DNA from: Shewanella carassii
Lineage (GTDB): Bacteria > Pseudomonadota > Gammaproteobacteria > Enterobacterales > Shewanellaceae
Assembly (NCBI RefSeq): GCF_002777975.1
Contig: NZ_NGVS01000045.1
Location: forward strand, 1 to 64,000
Length of the DNA: 64,000 bases
Reading direction: 5' to 3'
Both the position numbers and the translations under genes were made by a program. Shown piece by piece: positions 54,031 to 62,491 of this stretch. The notes under the pieces were generated by a model. That model did not search any database. It worked only from the letters and a program-made list of their open reading frames with translations, and was not told the DNA's origin. Numbering within the stretch: position 1 is the stretch's first letter; each line of letters opens with the position of its first letter.

Positions 54031-54636
54031 ATGCAGGCTTTTACTATTCATCAGGGAATTGCGGTGCCATTGGATAGCGCCAATGTGGATACGGATCAGA
54101 TCATCCCCAAACAGTTTCTATCCAAGGTCACCAAGGATGGCTTCGGTGTCCATCTTTTTCACGACTGGCGCTATCTGGACGATGCCGGTGAGCTGCCGGA
54201 TCCTGCCTTTGTGATGAATCAGCCCAGATATCAGCGAGCCTCCATTTTACTGGCGCGGGAAAACTTCGGTTGTGGTTCCAGCCGTGAACACGCGCCTTGG
54301 GCCCTGGCTGATTATGGTTTGCGGGTGATTATTGCGCCCAGCTTTGCCGATATCTTTTACGGCAATGCCATCAATAATGGGTTATTGCCGGTGATCCTTG
54401 AGGCCGCTGAGGTGCAGCAGTTATTTGAGGAGGTAACGGCGACCGAAGGCAGTGAAATCAAGGTTGACCTGCAGCAGTGTCAGGTTGTTTCACCCTCCGG
54501 GAAACGCTTTGTATTTCAACTGGCTGAATCTGCCCGTCATAAGCTGCTCAATGGATTGGATGCCATCGGCCTGACTCTGTCCCATGAGCAGGCCATTGCC
54601 GATTATGAAGCCGGGCTACCGGGCTGGCGGGCCTGA
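54031..54636 (+). CDS. leuD: Isopropylmalate isomerase small subunit
   Basis: A 201-residue swivel-domain partner of LeuC. ATG 54031 has GGAGAAATAAA just before it; an in-frame ATG inside leuC is not homologous. Motifs: NVDTDQIIPKQFL, RENFGCGSSREHAPWAL. It is the last gene of leuLABCD and is followed by a hairpin. Confidence 0.97.
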   Translation: MQAFTIHQGIAVPLDSANVDTDQIIPKQFLSKVTKDGFGVHLFHDWRYLDDAGELPDPAFVMNQPRYQRASILLARENFGCGSSREHAPWALADYGLRVIIAPSFADIFYGNAINNGLLPVILEAAEVQQLFEEVTATEGSEIKVDLQQCQVVSPSGKRFVFQLAESARHKLLNGLDAIGLTLSHEQAIADYEAGLPGWRA

Positions 54637-54669
54637 TCCAATCTGTATTTTCAGCGTACACTTGTACAA

Positions 54670-54702
54670 GAGCGGACCAGTGGCTTGGTAACTGGTCCGC
54701 TC
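54670..54702 (+). terminator. Terminator of the leu operon
   Basis: GAGCGGACCAGT and ACTGGTCCGCTC form a perfect 12-bp stem with a 9-nt loop, 33 bp after leuD; the T-tract is interrupted (CTCTTA). Confidence 0.65.
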
Positions 54703-55145
54703 TCTTAGGTCTTAGATCGCTTTGTTTATCTAGGGTGATTCATTTCTTTTGCTTTAAAAACAAATAATTATATGGCCTTGCCATCTTTTGATTGACCATG
54801 TGTTTTATATGGCAGTGTTTTGTACTGTTTTTAATGTCTTACTTAAGTGTACGAGTGTTTTGGCATTGTTTGGGTTATATTTGTAGCCTTTTCATGTGGT
54901 TACATTTTTGATTGTTTTATCTGTCAATGCTTTTCAGCAAACATTAAGGTCATATTTTCGTTGTTTTTCGCAGTTGGAAAGTGATTTTTATCACTATTTA
55001 ATCTCGATGTGATAATTTTTGTGGTCATTTGTGCTGTTTTTTGTCTGAGACTTGCAAAGATATTCTGTGTCAGTAAACTGCGCCGCAATAAAATGGAGTG
55101 ATTACTCTATTTAGAAATTGCTAAATGAATAGGCAGAGAATAACA
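54703..55145. other. 443-bp AT-rich gap upstream of fadL
   Basis: No gene is visible. The region is markedly T-rich on the plus strand and carries a perfect GTGA-N6-TCAC site at 54981 and a weaker TGTGAT-like sequence at 55008. It is the likely fadL promoter and regulator-binding region. Confidence 0.6.
54979..54996. promoter_or_regulatory. CRP-like site upstream of fadL
   Basis: GTGATTTTTATCAC (54981-54994) is a perfect GTGA-N6-TCAC palindrome core. The outer T/A positions of the CRP consensus are not matched. Position is about 150 bp before the fadL start. Confidence 0.5.
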
Positions 55146-56498
55146 ATGAAGAAACAACTTATTGCTGTCGCCATTGCGGCCAGCTTTGTGGGTGCAACGA
55201 CTCAGGTGCAAGCGGCGGGTTTCCAACTGGCGGAATCTTCCGCGACCGGACTTGGACGAGCCTTCGCCGGTGAAGCGGCCATGGCCGATAACCCAGCGGT
55301 TCAGGGACGTAACCCTGCCATGCTTAGCTATCTTGAAGGTCGGCAGATCTCTGCCGGTGCCATCTATGTGATGCCAGAAGTTGACGCCATGGGGCGGGTG
55401 TCATTGACATCACTGTCAGATAAACTGCCATTCTCTGTAACCATGAATGCCGATGCGCTCGATGTGGCCGATAATGCCGCAGTACCTAACTTCTATTACT
55501 CCAATCAGCTCAACGACAGTTGGACCTGGGGTCTGGCTCTGAACTCCAACTATGGTCTGTCTACCGAACTACCAGCCGCTCACGCCGCCTCTATTTTTGG
55601 TAATAAGACAGCCATTACCACAGTAGAGCTGAATACCAATATTGCTTACCGCATTGATGAGCACTTCACTGTGGGTGCCGGTCTGCGCGGCGTATATGGT
55701 GACGGTGAAATCGGTGCTTCGGTTCCTGGCTGGATTGAAGGTGTTCGTGCTATCCCTGGCTTGCCTGCAGAGGTGACTTCGCGTCTGCCTGCCGCCGGTA
55801 CTGAGCTCAAGCATCTGGAAGGCGATGATTTCGGTTATGGATGGCAGCTGGGTGCGAGCTGGCAGATCAATGCTAATCACCGCCTGGGCATCGCCTATCA
55901 CAGCCACGTTGAGCTGGATCTGGACGGTCAGGCGCGCGGCCTGGTCTATACCGGCGGTACTGCCGAGGTTGAAGGCTACTTGCCATTGGAACTGCCGGCA
56001 TTTGCCGAGCTGGCTTCTTACCATCAGTTGACCGACAACTGGGCGATGCACGCCAGTATCAACTGGACCGACTGGAGCGTATTCAACAAGCTGGTGGCGT
56101 ATTTCCCCGGCGAGCAGAAGCCTGTCGGTGGCCTGGAATCCGATCTGGTGAAGGAAGAAAACTTCAAAGACAACTGGCGCTTTGCTCTGGGTACCAGCTA
56201 CCAGCTGAACAACGCATGGTTGCTGCGTGCCGGTGTGGCTCTGGATAAGACAGCGGTTGACGATGAATACCGTACCATCACTATTCCAGATACCGACCGT
56301 CTCTGGTTCAGTGTCGGTGCCGGTTATGCGCCCAGCAAGAACCTGACAGTGGATCTGGGTCTCACCTATATCCATGCCCACGGTGATGCCCCTATCAACG
56401 AGACTCAGGATCTGATGGGCCTGGCTCAGGTTGCCTTCCAGGGCGATGCCAGCGGCCACGTCTGGTTGGCGGGTCTGCAAGTGACTTACAAGATGTAA
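55146..56498 (+). CDS. fadL: Long-chain fatty acid transporter FadL
   Basis: A 14-strand outer-membrane barrel that takes up long-chain fatty acids. ATG 55146 gives 450 residues with a signal peptide (about 1-24, VQAA|GF). The mature N-terminus AGFQLAESSATGLGRAFAG and NPAMLSYL are the FadL plug-region signature. It ends in a strand (LAGLQVTYKM). The ribosome site is weak (AGAGAATAAC). An in-frame ATG 21 bp earlier is less likely. Confidence 0.92.
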   Translation: MKKQLIAVAIAASFVGATTQVQAAGFQLAESSATGLGRAFAGEAAMADNPAVQGRNPAMLSYLEGRQISAGAIYVMPEVDAMGRVSLTSLSDKLPFSVTMNADALDVADNAAVPNFYYSNQLNDSWTWGLALNSNYGLSTELPAAHAASIFGNKTAITTVELNTNIAYRIDEHFTVGAGLRGVYGDGEIGASVPGWIEGVRAIPGLPAEVTSRLPAAGTELKHLEGDDFGYGWQLGASWQINANHRLGIAYHSHVELDLDGQARGLVYTGGTAEVEGYLPLELPAFAELASYHQLTDNWAMHASINWTDWSVFNKLVAYFPGEQKPVGGLESDLVKEENFKDNWRFALGTSYQLNNAWLLRAGVALDKTAVDDEYRTITIPDTDRLWFSVGAGYAPSKNLTVDLGLTYIHAHGDAPINETQDLMGLAQVAFQGDASGHVWLAGLQVTYKM

Positions 56499-56525
56499 TA
56501 CCATTCCAGCCAAGGAATGAGACAA

Positions 56526-56549
56526 GAGCCCCGCCGAGCGGGGCTTTTT
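56526..56549 (+). terminator. Terminator of fadL
   Basis: AGCCCCGC and GCGGGGCT with a short loop and T5, about 28 bp after the fadL stop. Confidence 0.88.
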
Positions 56550-56578
56550 CATATCTGGCTAAGTCTGGCTCAAGGCGG

Positions 56579-56703
56579 TGTTAAACTTGGCGCGGCTGCA
56601 CTCAGGGCTGTTTGATCGCTGGTGGGTGCGAGTTCAGGCAGTTTAATCGCTGGTAGGAGCGCGCTCAGGGCTGTTTTATACTTGGCGTGGCCAGTCTCAG
56701 GGC
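56579..56703. repeat. Four imperfect tandem repeats of 30-32 bp
   Basis: Copies at 56579-56608, 56609-56640, 56641-56671 and 56672-56703. Each begins with GTTnnA/GTTTAAT-type and ends in CTCAGGGC or a variant, and the inner two share ATCGCTGGT. They lie between the fadL terminator and the next gene, immediately upstream of its start region. Confidence 0.75.
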
Positions 56704-56742
56704 TTATATTCATGCTATTGCCAACAAAAGAATAATAAGCCC

Positions 56743-57213
56743 ATGAAATATCCATTCCTGTTTGCCAGCGCTATCTCACTGATTTCAATGCCGAGTTTGG
56801 CCGAATCCGATCCTGTCAGTATGTTTATTCAGGGGTTCAATGAGCAAAAGATTGAGCTGATGTTGGCGCAAACCACGGAAGAGGTGACTTGGTTTAATGT
56901 CAGCATCACCAAGGTTGACCGACAAGCTTCCGGGCATGCGGAGTTGGGCGCGGCGATGACCGACTATTTTCAAACTCTGCCGGGGGCCAAGGCCAGTATT
57001 CTGGGCTCGCTGAGCTCGGGTAACTATGTCAGCACCCTGGAAAAGGTCAGCTGGCAACAGGATGGCGAGCAACACAGCCAATGTAATATGGGCGTTTATA
57101 GCTTGAGAGGCGATAAGATTGCCGCCGTCTGGTATTACCCGGCGCAGGAGTGTGATATCCCCGAAGCGGAAATCGGCTTACCCCGAGGCGATCAGCCTTG
57201 GCAGCAAAATTAA
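56743..57213 (+). CDS. Exported NTF2/SnoaL-like protein
   Basis: A 156-residue precursor with a signal peptide (about 1-20, SLA|ES). The mature part reads as a cone-shaped NTF2-like fold: an N-terminal helix pair (MFIQGFNEQKIELMLAQTTEEV) followed by strands ending in DKIAAVWYYP. Substrate or binding role unknown. glpK begins 26 bp after its stop, so they may share a transcript, although there is no functional link that I can see. Confidence 0.65.
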   Translation: MKYPFLFASAISLISMPSLAESDPVSMFIQGFNEQKIELMLAQTTEEVTWFNVSITKVDRQASGHAELGAAMTDYFQTLPGAKASILGSLSSGNYVSTLEKVSWQQDGEQHSQCNMGVYSLRGDKIAAVWYYPAQECDIPEAEIGLPRGDQPWQQN

Positions 57214-57239
57214 TTCAGCCAACCCAAGAAAGCTTTCAC

Positions 57240-58745
57240 GTGCAAAAAAAATATATTATTGCCCTGGATCAGGGCACGACCAGCTCACGGGCGATTATTT
57301 TCGATCAGCAGGCCAATATCGTGGCCGTCTCCCAGCGAGAGTTCAGTCAGCACTACCCGCAACCCGGCTGGGTCGAGCATGATCCCATGGAAATCTGGGC
57401 ATCCCAGAGTTCGACACTGATAGAAGTCATCGCCCGCGCCGGGATCCACAGTGACGAAGTGGCAGCCATCGGCATCACCAATCAGCGGGAAACCACTGTC
57501 ATCTGGGATAAGCTCACAGGTAAGCCAGTTGCCAACGCCATTGTTTGGCAGTGCCGGCGCAGCAAGGAGATCTGTGAGCAGCTCAAGGCCGAGGGGCTGG
57601 AGGACTATGTCCGCGACAATACAGGTTTGTTACTGGATCCCTATTTTTCGGCCACCAAGATTAAGTGGCTGCTGGATAATATCGAGGGTGCCCGCGAGCG
57701 GGCCGAAAGAGGCGAGTTGCTCTTTGGCACGATCGACAGCTGGCTGGTATGGAAGCTGACCGAGGGCAAGGTGCATGTGACCGACCCCACCAATGCGTCG
57801 CGCACCATGCTCTACAACATCCATAAACAATGCTGGGATCAGACCCTGTTACAGGCGCTGGACATCCCTGCTTCGTTGTTGCCCGAGGTCAAGCCGTCGA
57901 TGGCTGTTTATGGCACAACCCGGATTGCCGGTGAGGGCAGTGAAATTCTTATCGCCGGTATGGCCGGGGATCAGCAGGCGGCGCTGTTCGGCCAGCTTTG
58001 CGTCGAACCCGGCATGGCCAAGAATACCTATGGCACCGGCTGCTTTTTGTTGATGAACACAGGTGACAAGGCGGTGCGCTCAGAGCATGGGTTGCTGACC
58101 ACAGTGGCTGTAGGCCCCAAGGGTGAGGTGCAATACGCGCTGGAAGGCTCGGTATTTATGGGCGGCGCGACCATACAGTGGCTGAGGGACGAGTTGGGGC
58201 TTATTCGTGATGCCCAGGACACAGAGTACTTTGCCTCCAAGGTAGAAGATACCAATGGGGTTTATCTGGTGCCGGCATTTGTCGGGCTGGGAGCCCCTTA
58301 CTGGGACGCCAACGCCCGCGGTTCCTTGCAAGGATTGACTCGCGGCGTAAACCGTAACCACATCATACGTGCGGCGCTGGAATCCATCGCCTATCAGAGC
58401 CGGGATCTGCTGGATGCCATGAGTAAAGACAGCGCGGTTGCACTCAAGCAGCTGAGGGTGGATGGCGGCGCCGTGAGTAACGACTTCCTGATGCAGTTTC
58501 AGGCCGATATCACAGATACACAGGTACTGCGGCCGGCCTTGACCGAAACTACCGCCATGGGAGCGGCATTTTTGGCCGGTCTTGCCTGTGGTTTCTGGGA
58601 CTCGGTGGAAGATCTTTCTCACCGGAGTGATGTTGAACGTTGTTTCGAGCCGGCTATGGATGAAGGACGGCGGGAGCTCTATTACCGTGGTTGGCAAAAG
58701 GCGGTGGACCGGTGTCGCCACTGGCATGAAACCGAGGAACTGTGA
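57240..58745 (+). CDS. glpK: Glycerol kinase
   Basis: Phosphorylates glycerol to sn-glycerol 3-phosphate. I start at GTG 57240 (501 residues, MQKKYIIALDQGTTSSRA), aligned with E. coli GlpK; the in-frame ATG at 57198 lies in the previous gene. FGGY motifs are intact: DQGTTSSRA, GITNQRETT, YFSATKIKWLL, GDQQAALFG and the C-terminal RVDGGAVSNDFLMQFQADI. No neighbouring glpF or glpD is present here. Confidence 0.96.
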   Translation: MQKKYIIALDQGTTSSRAIIFDQQANIVAVSQREFSQHYPQPGWVEHDPMEIWASQSSTLIEVIARAGIHSDEVAAIGITNQRETTVIWDKLTGKPVANAIVWQCRRSKEICEQLKAEGLEDYVRDNTGLLLDPYFSATKIKWLLDNIEGARERAERGELLFGTIDSWLVWKLTEGKVHVTDPTNASRTMLYNIHKQCWDQTLLQALDIPASLLPEVKPSMAVYGTTRIAGEGSEILIAGMAGDQQAALFGQLCVEPGMAKNTYGTGCFLLMNTGDKAVRSEHGLLTTVAVGPKGEVQYALEGSVFMGGATIQWLRDELGLIRDAQDTEYFASKVEDTNGVYLVPAFVGLGAPYWDANARGSLQGLTRGVNRNHIIRAALESIAYQSRDLLDAMSKDSAVALKQLRVDGGAVSNDFLMQFQADITDTQVLRPALTETTAMGAAFLAGLACGFWDSVEDLSHRSDVERCFEPAMDEGRRELYYRGWQKAVDRCRHWHETEEL

Positions 58746-58834
58746 TGTGCCGGGTGGTTTCTTGTCGGCTGTTATTGTCACCCATTGAATAGTGACTCAA
58801 AATAGTGCCCCAAAGACACCAAAGTGAGCCCGCC

Positions 58835-59548
58835 ATGACAGTGACAACCGAAGCCGAATATCTGGCGCAATACAATATCCATGATTATCCGCTGCCGTTG
58901 ACCAGTGTCGACAGCGTGCTGCTTTGTGTGCGAGAAGAGCAATTGTGTGTGCTCTTGGTCAAGCGTTCCGGGTTTCCCTGTAAAGGGATGTGGGCATTGC
59001 CGGGAGGCTTTATCGATCTGCAGCAGGATCAGGATATCGATGCTTCGGCCAAGCGCAAACTTAAGCAAAAGACCGGCATAGTGCCCCCCTACCTAGAGCA
59101 GTTACAGAGTATAGGCAATGGCCGCCGGGATCCCAGAGGCTGGTCGGTCACCATCAGCTATTATGCGCTGATGCCTCATCTTGAACCCGTCATGGAAGGG
59201 GCTGAAGAGAGCCGCTGGTTCAGCTTGCAGTCGCTGCCCGAACACTTGGCCTTTGATCACGCCGATATCATAGCCTTGGCACAGGAGCGCTTACGCCAAA
59301 AGGCGCTTTACAGCCTGGTGGCGGCTTTTGCCCTGCCGGAATTGTTTACCCTGGCCGAGTTGCAGCGAGTGCATGAGGCCATTCTGGGTAAGCCACTGCA
59401 GAAGAAATCTTTCCGGCGGCGGATAGAGCAGGCCGGCGTGCTCGCCCCCTGTGGAGAGGGCCGGGTCGAAGTCGGTCGCCCCCCCCAGCTCTACCGGGTA
59501 TTGCCTGAAGCTGCCGATTATCGCTTTGTACGCAATCTGGAAGCTTGA
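58835..59548 (+). CDS. nrtR: NrtR, Nudix-related regulator of NAD metabolism
   Basis: A repressor with an N-terminal Nudix-like ADP-ribose-binding domain (about 1-150) and a C-terminal winged helix (about 155-235). The Nudix box starts GGFIDLQQDQDIDASAKRKLKQKTG; the REUXEE catalytic glutamates are replaced (RKLKQK), as in non-hydrolysing NrtR. I choose ATG 58835 (237 residues) over GTG 58805; neither has a strong ribosome site. A C8 run (59479-59486) lies near the 3' end. It sits next to the prs-nadV genes that NrtR controls in Shewanella. Confidence 0.93.
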   Translation: MTVTTEAEYLAQYNIHDYPLPLTSVDSVLLCVREEQLCVLLVKRSGFPCKGMWALPGGFIDLQQDQDIDASAKRKLKQKTGIVPPYLEQLQSIGNGRRDPRGWSVTISYYALMPHLEPVMEGAEESRWFSLQSLPEHLAFDHADIIALAQERLRQKALYSLVAAFALPELFTLAELQRVHEAILGKPLQKKSFRRRIEQAGVLAPCGEGRVEVGRPPQLYRVLPEAADYRFVRNLEA

Positions 59549-59610
59549 AACTTCATTTGAGCTTCTTTGGTTTACCACTATCTTATCCATTGTTTTAATT
59601 CTTCTTTCTA

Positions 59611-59635
59611 GATAAGTGTCTTATTGACTCAAAAT
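59611..59635. promoter_or_regulatory. Possible second NrtR half-operator
   Basis: AAGTGTC-TTATT-GACTC has the same 5-bp spacing as the main palindrome but only a partial right arm. It lies 55 bp upstream of it. Confidence 0.4.
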
Positions 59636-59639
59636 AAGC

Positions 59640-59668
59640 TTGACCGCTCCAGCTCGTTGCTTTAGATT
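59640..59668 (+). promoter_or_regulatory. Promoter of the prs-nadV operon
   Basis: TTGACC (5 of 6), 17-bp spacer, TAGATT (4 of 6). The -10 overlaps the left end of the operator palindrome. Confidence 0.6.
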
Positions 59669-59690
59669 AAGTGTCACTAAGACACTTAAT
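59666..59690. promoter_or_regulatory. NrtR operator
   Basis: ATTAAGTGTC-ACTAA-GACACTTAAT: a perfect 10-bp inverted repeat with 5-bp centre, overlapping the -10 and expected start site, 10 bp before the prs start. Binding here would block transcription directly. The AGTGTC/GACACT core fits what is known of NrtR sites in this genus. Confidence 0.8.
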
Positions 59691-59700
59691 GGTGAGCGAT

Positions 59701-60567
59701 ATGGATATCAGTATTGAGCTAGTAAACAAAGATGCGACCCGACAGGCTTTGACTGTTGAGCAATGGCAGTTTGCCGGTGGTGAGCAACATGTGCGTCTGG
59801 CAGGTTTTGATGGACAACAGCTACAGAGCGCGATTATCTGCGCCAGGTTGCAGAGCAGTGATGCCATCATGCAGCTGCTGCTGATCAAAGATGCTTTAGA
59901 CCGCGCCGCCCCCGGCATTCAGGTTTCACTGCAACTTCCCTATTTCCCCTATGCCCGCCAAGACAGGGTTTGCGTCGCCGGTGAGGCCTTTTCCGCCGCC
60001 GTGATGGCGGGATTGCTGCGAAATGCCGGCTTCAGCCAGATCCGCTGCTGGGATCTGCACTCGGCGGTCAGTGAGCAACTGCTGGAGGCCGAGCAGGTAC
60101 ATCAGGCGCAGCTGGTTTGTCAGTTTGCGCAACTGAAGCAGTGGCTGCAAACCCACCAGGCGGCGCTGCTGGCACCGGACAAGGGCGCCAGCCACAAGAT
60201 TGCCAAGGTTGCCGATGCGTTGAGTGCCGCCGGGATTGAGGCCGAAGTGTTTCAGGCCAGTAAACGTCGGGATCCCGTGACGGGTGCCATATTGGCATCC
60301 GAGTTGGACGCCGATGTCGCTGGCCGCAGTCTGCTGATCCTGGATGATATTTGCGACGGTGGCAGAACCTTTATCGAGCTGGCGCGGCTTTTGAAACAAA
60401 AAGGCGCCGCCCGAGTGGGACTCTATGTGACCCATGGCCTATTTTCTCGCGGAATCGAGCCGCTGGAAGGTTTGATTGATGCCGTGTTTACCACAGATTC
60501 GCTGCGCCCATTGCATCCGTTTGAGTCGCAAATTGTCGAGCTGCACACCTTGAAACTGTTCGAATAA
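59701..60567 (+). CDS. Ribose-phosphate pyrophosphokinase paralogue for NAD salvage
   Basis: A 288-residue member of the Prs family that should supply PRPP for NadV. Recognisable positions are YFPYARQDR, CWDLHSA, APDKGASHKIAKVADAL and the PRPP loop LLILDDICDGGRTF. It is more diverged and shorter than housekeeping PrsA (about 315). Start at ATG 59701 with GGTGAG upstream; an in-frame ATG at 59671 lies inside the operator. nadV follows after 12 bp. Confidence 0.88.
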   Translation: MDISIELVNKDATRQALTVEQWQFAGGEQHVRLAGFDGQQLQSAIICARLQSSDAIMQLLLIKDALDRAAPGIQVSLQLPYFPYARQDRVCVAGEAFSAAVMAGLLRNAGFSQIRCWDLHSAVSEQLLEAEQVHQAQLVCQFAQLKQWLQTHQAALLAPDKGASHKIAKVADALSAAGIEAEVFQASKRRDPVTGAILASELDADVAGRSLLILDDICDGGRTFIELARLLKQKGAARVGLYVTHGLFSRGIEPLEGLIDAVFTTDSLRPLHPFESQIVELHTLKLFE

Positions 60568-60579
60568 AAGGAGTTTATT

Positions 60580-62160
60580 ATGAGTATCATCGCCCCCTCA
60601 ATGCAGAAGGATGTCTACAAAGAGTTTCATGGTCGCGCCTATCATCCTCAGGTGACCGAGGTGTATGCCAACTTCACTTCCCGCAGCGGCCGCAATGCCA
60701 ACATAGCAGACAATGACAAAGTCGCCTTTATTGGACTGCAGTATTTTATCAAGAGCTATTTGATGGAGGAGTGGGACAGTTTCTTTCGTCAGCCCAAGGC
60801 GCAGGCCGTGGCCGCCCATAAGCGCATACTCAGTGCCATGCTGGGGTACAGCGTCGATGTTTCTTATCTGGAAAAACTCCACGACCTTGGGTATTTACCG
60901 CTGAGGATCAAGGCGTTGGAAGAGGGCACTCTGGTGCCTTATCTGGTGCCGCCGTTGACCATAGTCAACACCCATCCGGATTTCCCCTGGCTGACCAACA
61001 TGATAGAAACTGTGCTCAGTTGTGAAAACTGGCCGATACAAACCAGTGCCACCACGGCCGTTGCTTACCTGCGTACTTTTAAAGAGTTCGCCGACAAGAC
61101 AGGCTTGCCCGCCGAGATGGTAGCGTTTCAGGGGCATGACTTCAGTTTTCGCGGCATGTTCGGTAAGCAGGCCGCCGCCATGAGTGGTTTTGGCCATCTA
61201 GCCAGCGGTTTTGTTGGAACCGACACCATTCCGGCGGTGCTGTTTGCCGAGAAGTACTATGGTGCCGATGTCGATAAGGAGTTGGTCGGCGCCTCAGTGG
61301 ATGCCACCGAGCACTCGGTGACCTGTTCCTGGATCCTCGAAGGGGAGATCGCCTTCTTCCGTTATCTGATGCAGACCCAGTCCCCCAAGGGGATCCTCAG
61401 TGTGGTGTCCGATACCTGGGATTTCTGGACTCTGGTGACGCAATACTTACCTGAACTCAAGCAGGAGATCCTCGAGCGTGACGGCACCCTGGTGATCCGT
61501 CCCGACTCCGGCGATCCTGTGACCATTCTCAGCGGTTATAAGTTGGCGCCTGAATCACTTATTCGCGAATGCAGCCTGGATGAAGCCTTGCAAAAGGCGG
61601 CCGATAACGGTTATGAGGCGATAAGTTGGCATGGTGAGTTTATCGGTCTGCAGCGCCAAACCCTGATGGCCTGCGAGGTGAAGGGGCTTATCGAGTGCCT
61701 GTGGGACATTTTTGGCGGCACCTTGACCGACAAGGGATACAAGCTATTGGATAGCCATGTGGGTGCCATCTATGGCGATGCCATCACGCTCGAGCGCCAA
61801 CGACAAATACTGCAGCGTTTGATGGATAAAGGTTTTGCTTCCAAAGTCGTGTTGGGGATTGGCTCATACAGCTATCAGTATGTCACCCGAGATACCCATG
61901 GCTCGGCAGTCAAGGCGACTCACGTGATAAAAGACGGCGAGCCGCTGGCGATTTTCAAGGCGCCCAAGACAGATAACCAAAAGCGTTCCGCCAAGGGGCT
62001 ACTGCAGGTGATTATGCAAGACGGGGAGCTGGTGCTGAGAGACGATGTTTCGGTGACTGAAGAAGCCCAGGGGCTGCTGCAAACTGTTTATGAGGATGGC
62101 AAACTGCTTCGCGAAACCAATCTGGCCGAGATACGCCAGCGGGTGGCGGCGCAGCTGTGA
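60580..62160 (+). CDS. nadV: Nicotinamide phosphoribosyltransferase NadV
   Basis: Converts nicotinamide and PRPP to NMN in one step, a route to NAD that bypasses nicotinamidase. The 526 residues fit bacterial NadV/NAMPT. Motifs: YANFTSRSGR at the N-terminus, SVDATEHSVT, RPDSGDPV (PRPP site) and the C-terminal KAPKTDNQKRSAKG. AAAGGAG precedes ATG 60580. It is the second gene of the NrtR-controlled operon with a prs paralogue. Confidence 0.93.
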   Translation: MSIIAPSMQKDVYKEFHGRAYHPQVTEVYANFTSRSGRNANIADNDKVAFIGLQYFIKSYLMEEWDSFFRQPKAQAVAAHKRILSAMLGYSVDVSYLEKLHDLGYLPLRIKALEEGTLVPYLVPPLTIVNTHPDFPWLTNMIETVLSCENWPIQTSATTAVAYLRTFKEFADKTGLPAEMVAFQGHDFSFRGMFGKQAAAMSGFGHLASGFVGTDTIPAVLFAEKYYGADVDKELVGASVDATEHSVTCSWILEGEIAFFRYLMQTQSPKGILSVVSDTWDFWTLVTQYLPELKQEILERDGTLVIRPDSGDPVTILSGYKLAPESLIRECSLDEALQKAADNGYEAISWHGEFIGLQRQTLMACEVKGLIECLWDIFGGTLTDKGYKLLDSHVGAIYGDAITLERQRQILQRLMDKGFASKVVLGIGSYSYQYVTRDTHGSAVKATHVIKDGEPLAIFKAPKTDNQKRSAKGLLQVIMQDGELVLRDDVSVTEEAQGLLQTVYEDGKLLRETNLAEIRQRVAAQL

Positions 62161-62187
62161 CGCCTTGATTCAATGGCATTCACCGGC

Positions 62188-62220
62188 AGGGTCAGACATC
62201 GATATCTATGATCTGACCCT
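62188..62220. terminator. Hairpin between nadV and the convergent small gene
   Basis: AGGGTCAGA and TCTGACCCT flank 15 nt. No T-run follows on the plus side beyond CTTGCCCTCTTCTT. It overlaps the last codons of the minus-strand gene. Confidence 0.45.
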
Positions 62221-62491
62221 TGCCCTCTTCTTGCGCCCTGGACTCATCCCTTTCTTCATCTTCCTGGCGGCGGTTATGTTTACGCCGCTCGCGGGCAAAG
62301 CCTTTCTGCTCTTTGCGGCGATCAGCGACTTTTTCACGCTTGTCTATTTCGGGAGGCAGTTGCGATTGCGGGGCTTCGTGGCTGTCGGGTGCTATGGCGG
62401 AGCTGGTTTTGACCTGCTCCACTTCGCGTTTGGGCTGAAATACCGCCTTGACCGGGCGCGCCAACATGGCGTAAATGCTGTCCAATCCCAT
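62192..62491 (-). CDS. Charged protein of unknown function
   Basis: A 99-residue, highly charged protein: a short N-terminal segment (MGLDSIYAMLARPVKAV), a Ser/Pro/Gln middle, and a C-terminal half full of Arg, Lys, Glu and Asp ending IIDIDV. An AGGGAA ribosome site precedes the ATG. It looks mostly disordered or a single charged helix. I do not recognise a family; its place between nadV and mraZ is the only context. Confidence 0.6.
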   Translation of the reverse strand: MGLDSIYAMLARPVKAVFQPKREVEQVKTSSAIAPDSHEAPQSQLPPEIDKREKVADRRKEQKGFARERRKHNRRQEDEERDESRAQEEGKGQIIDIDV

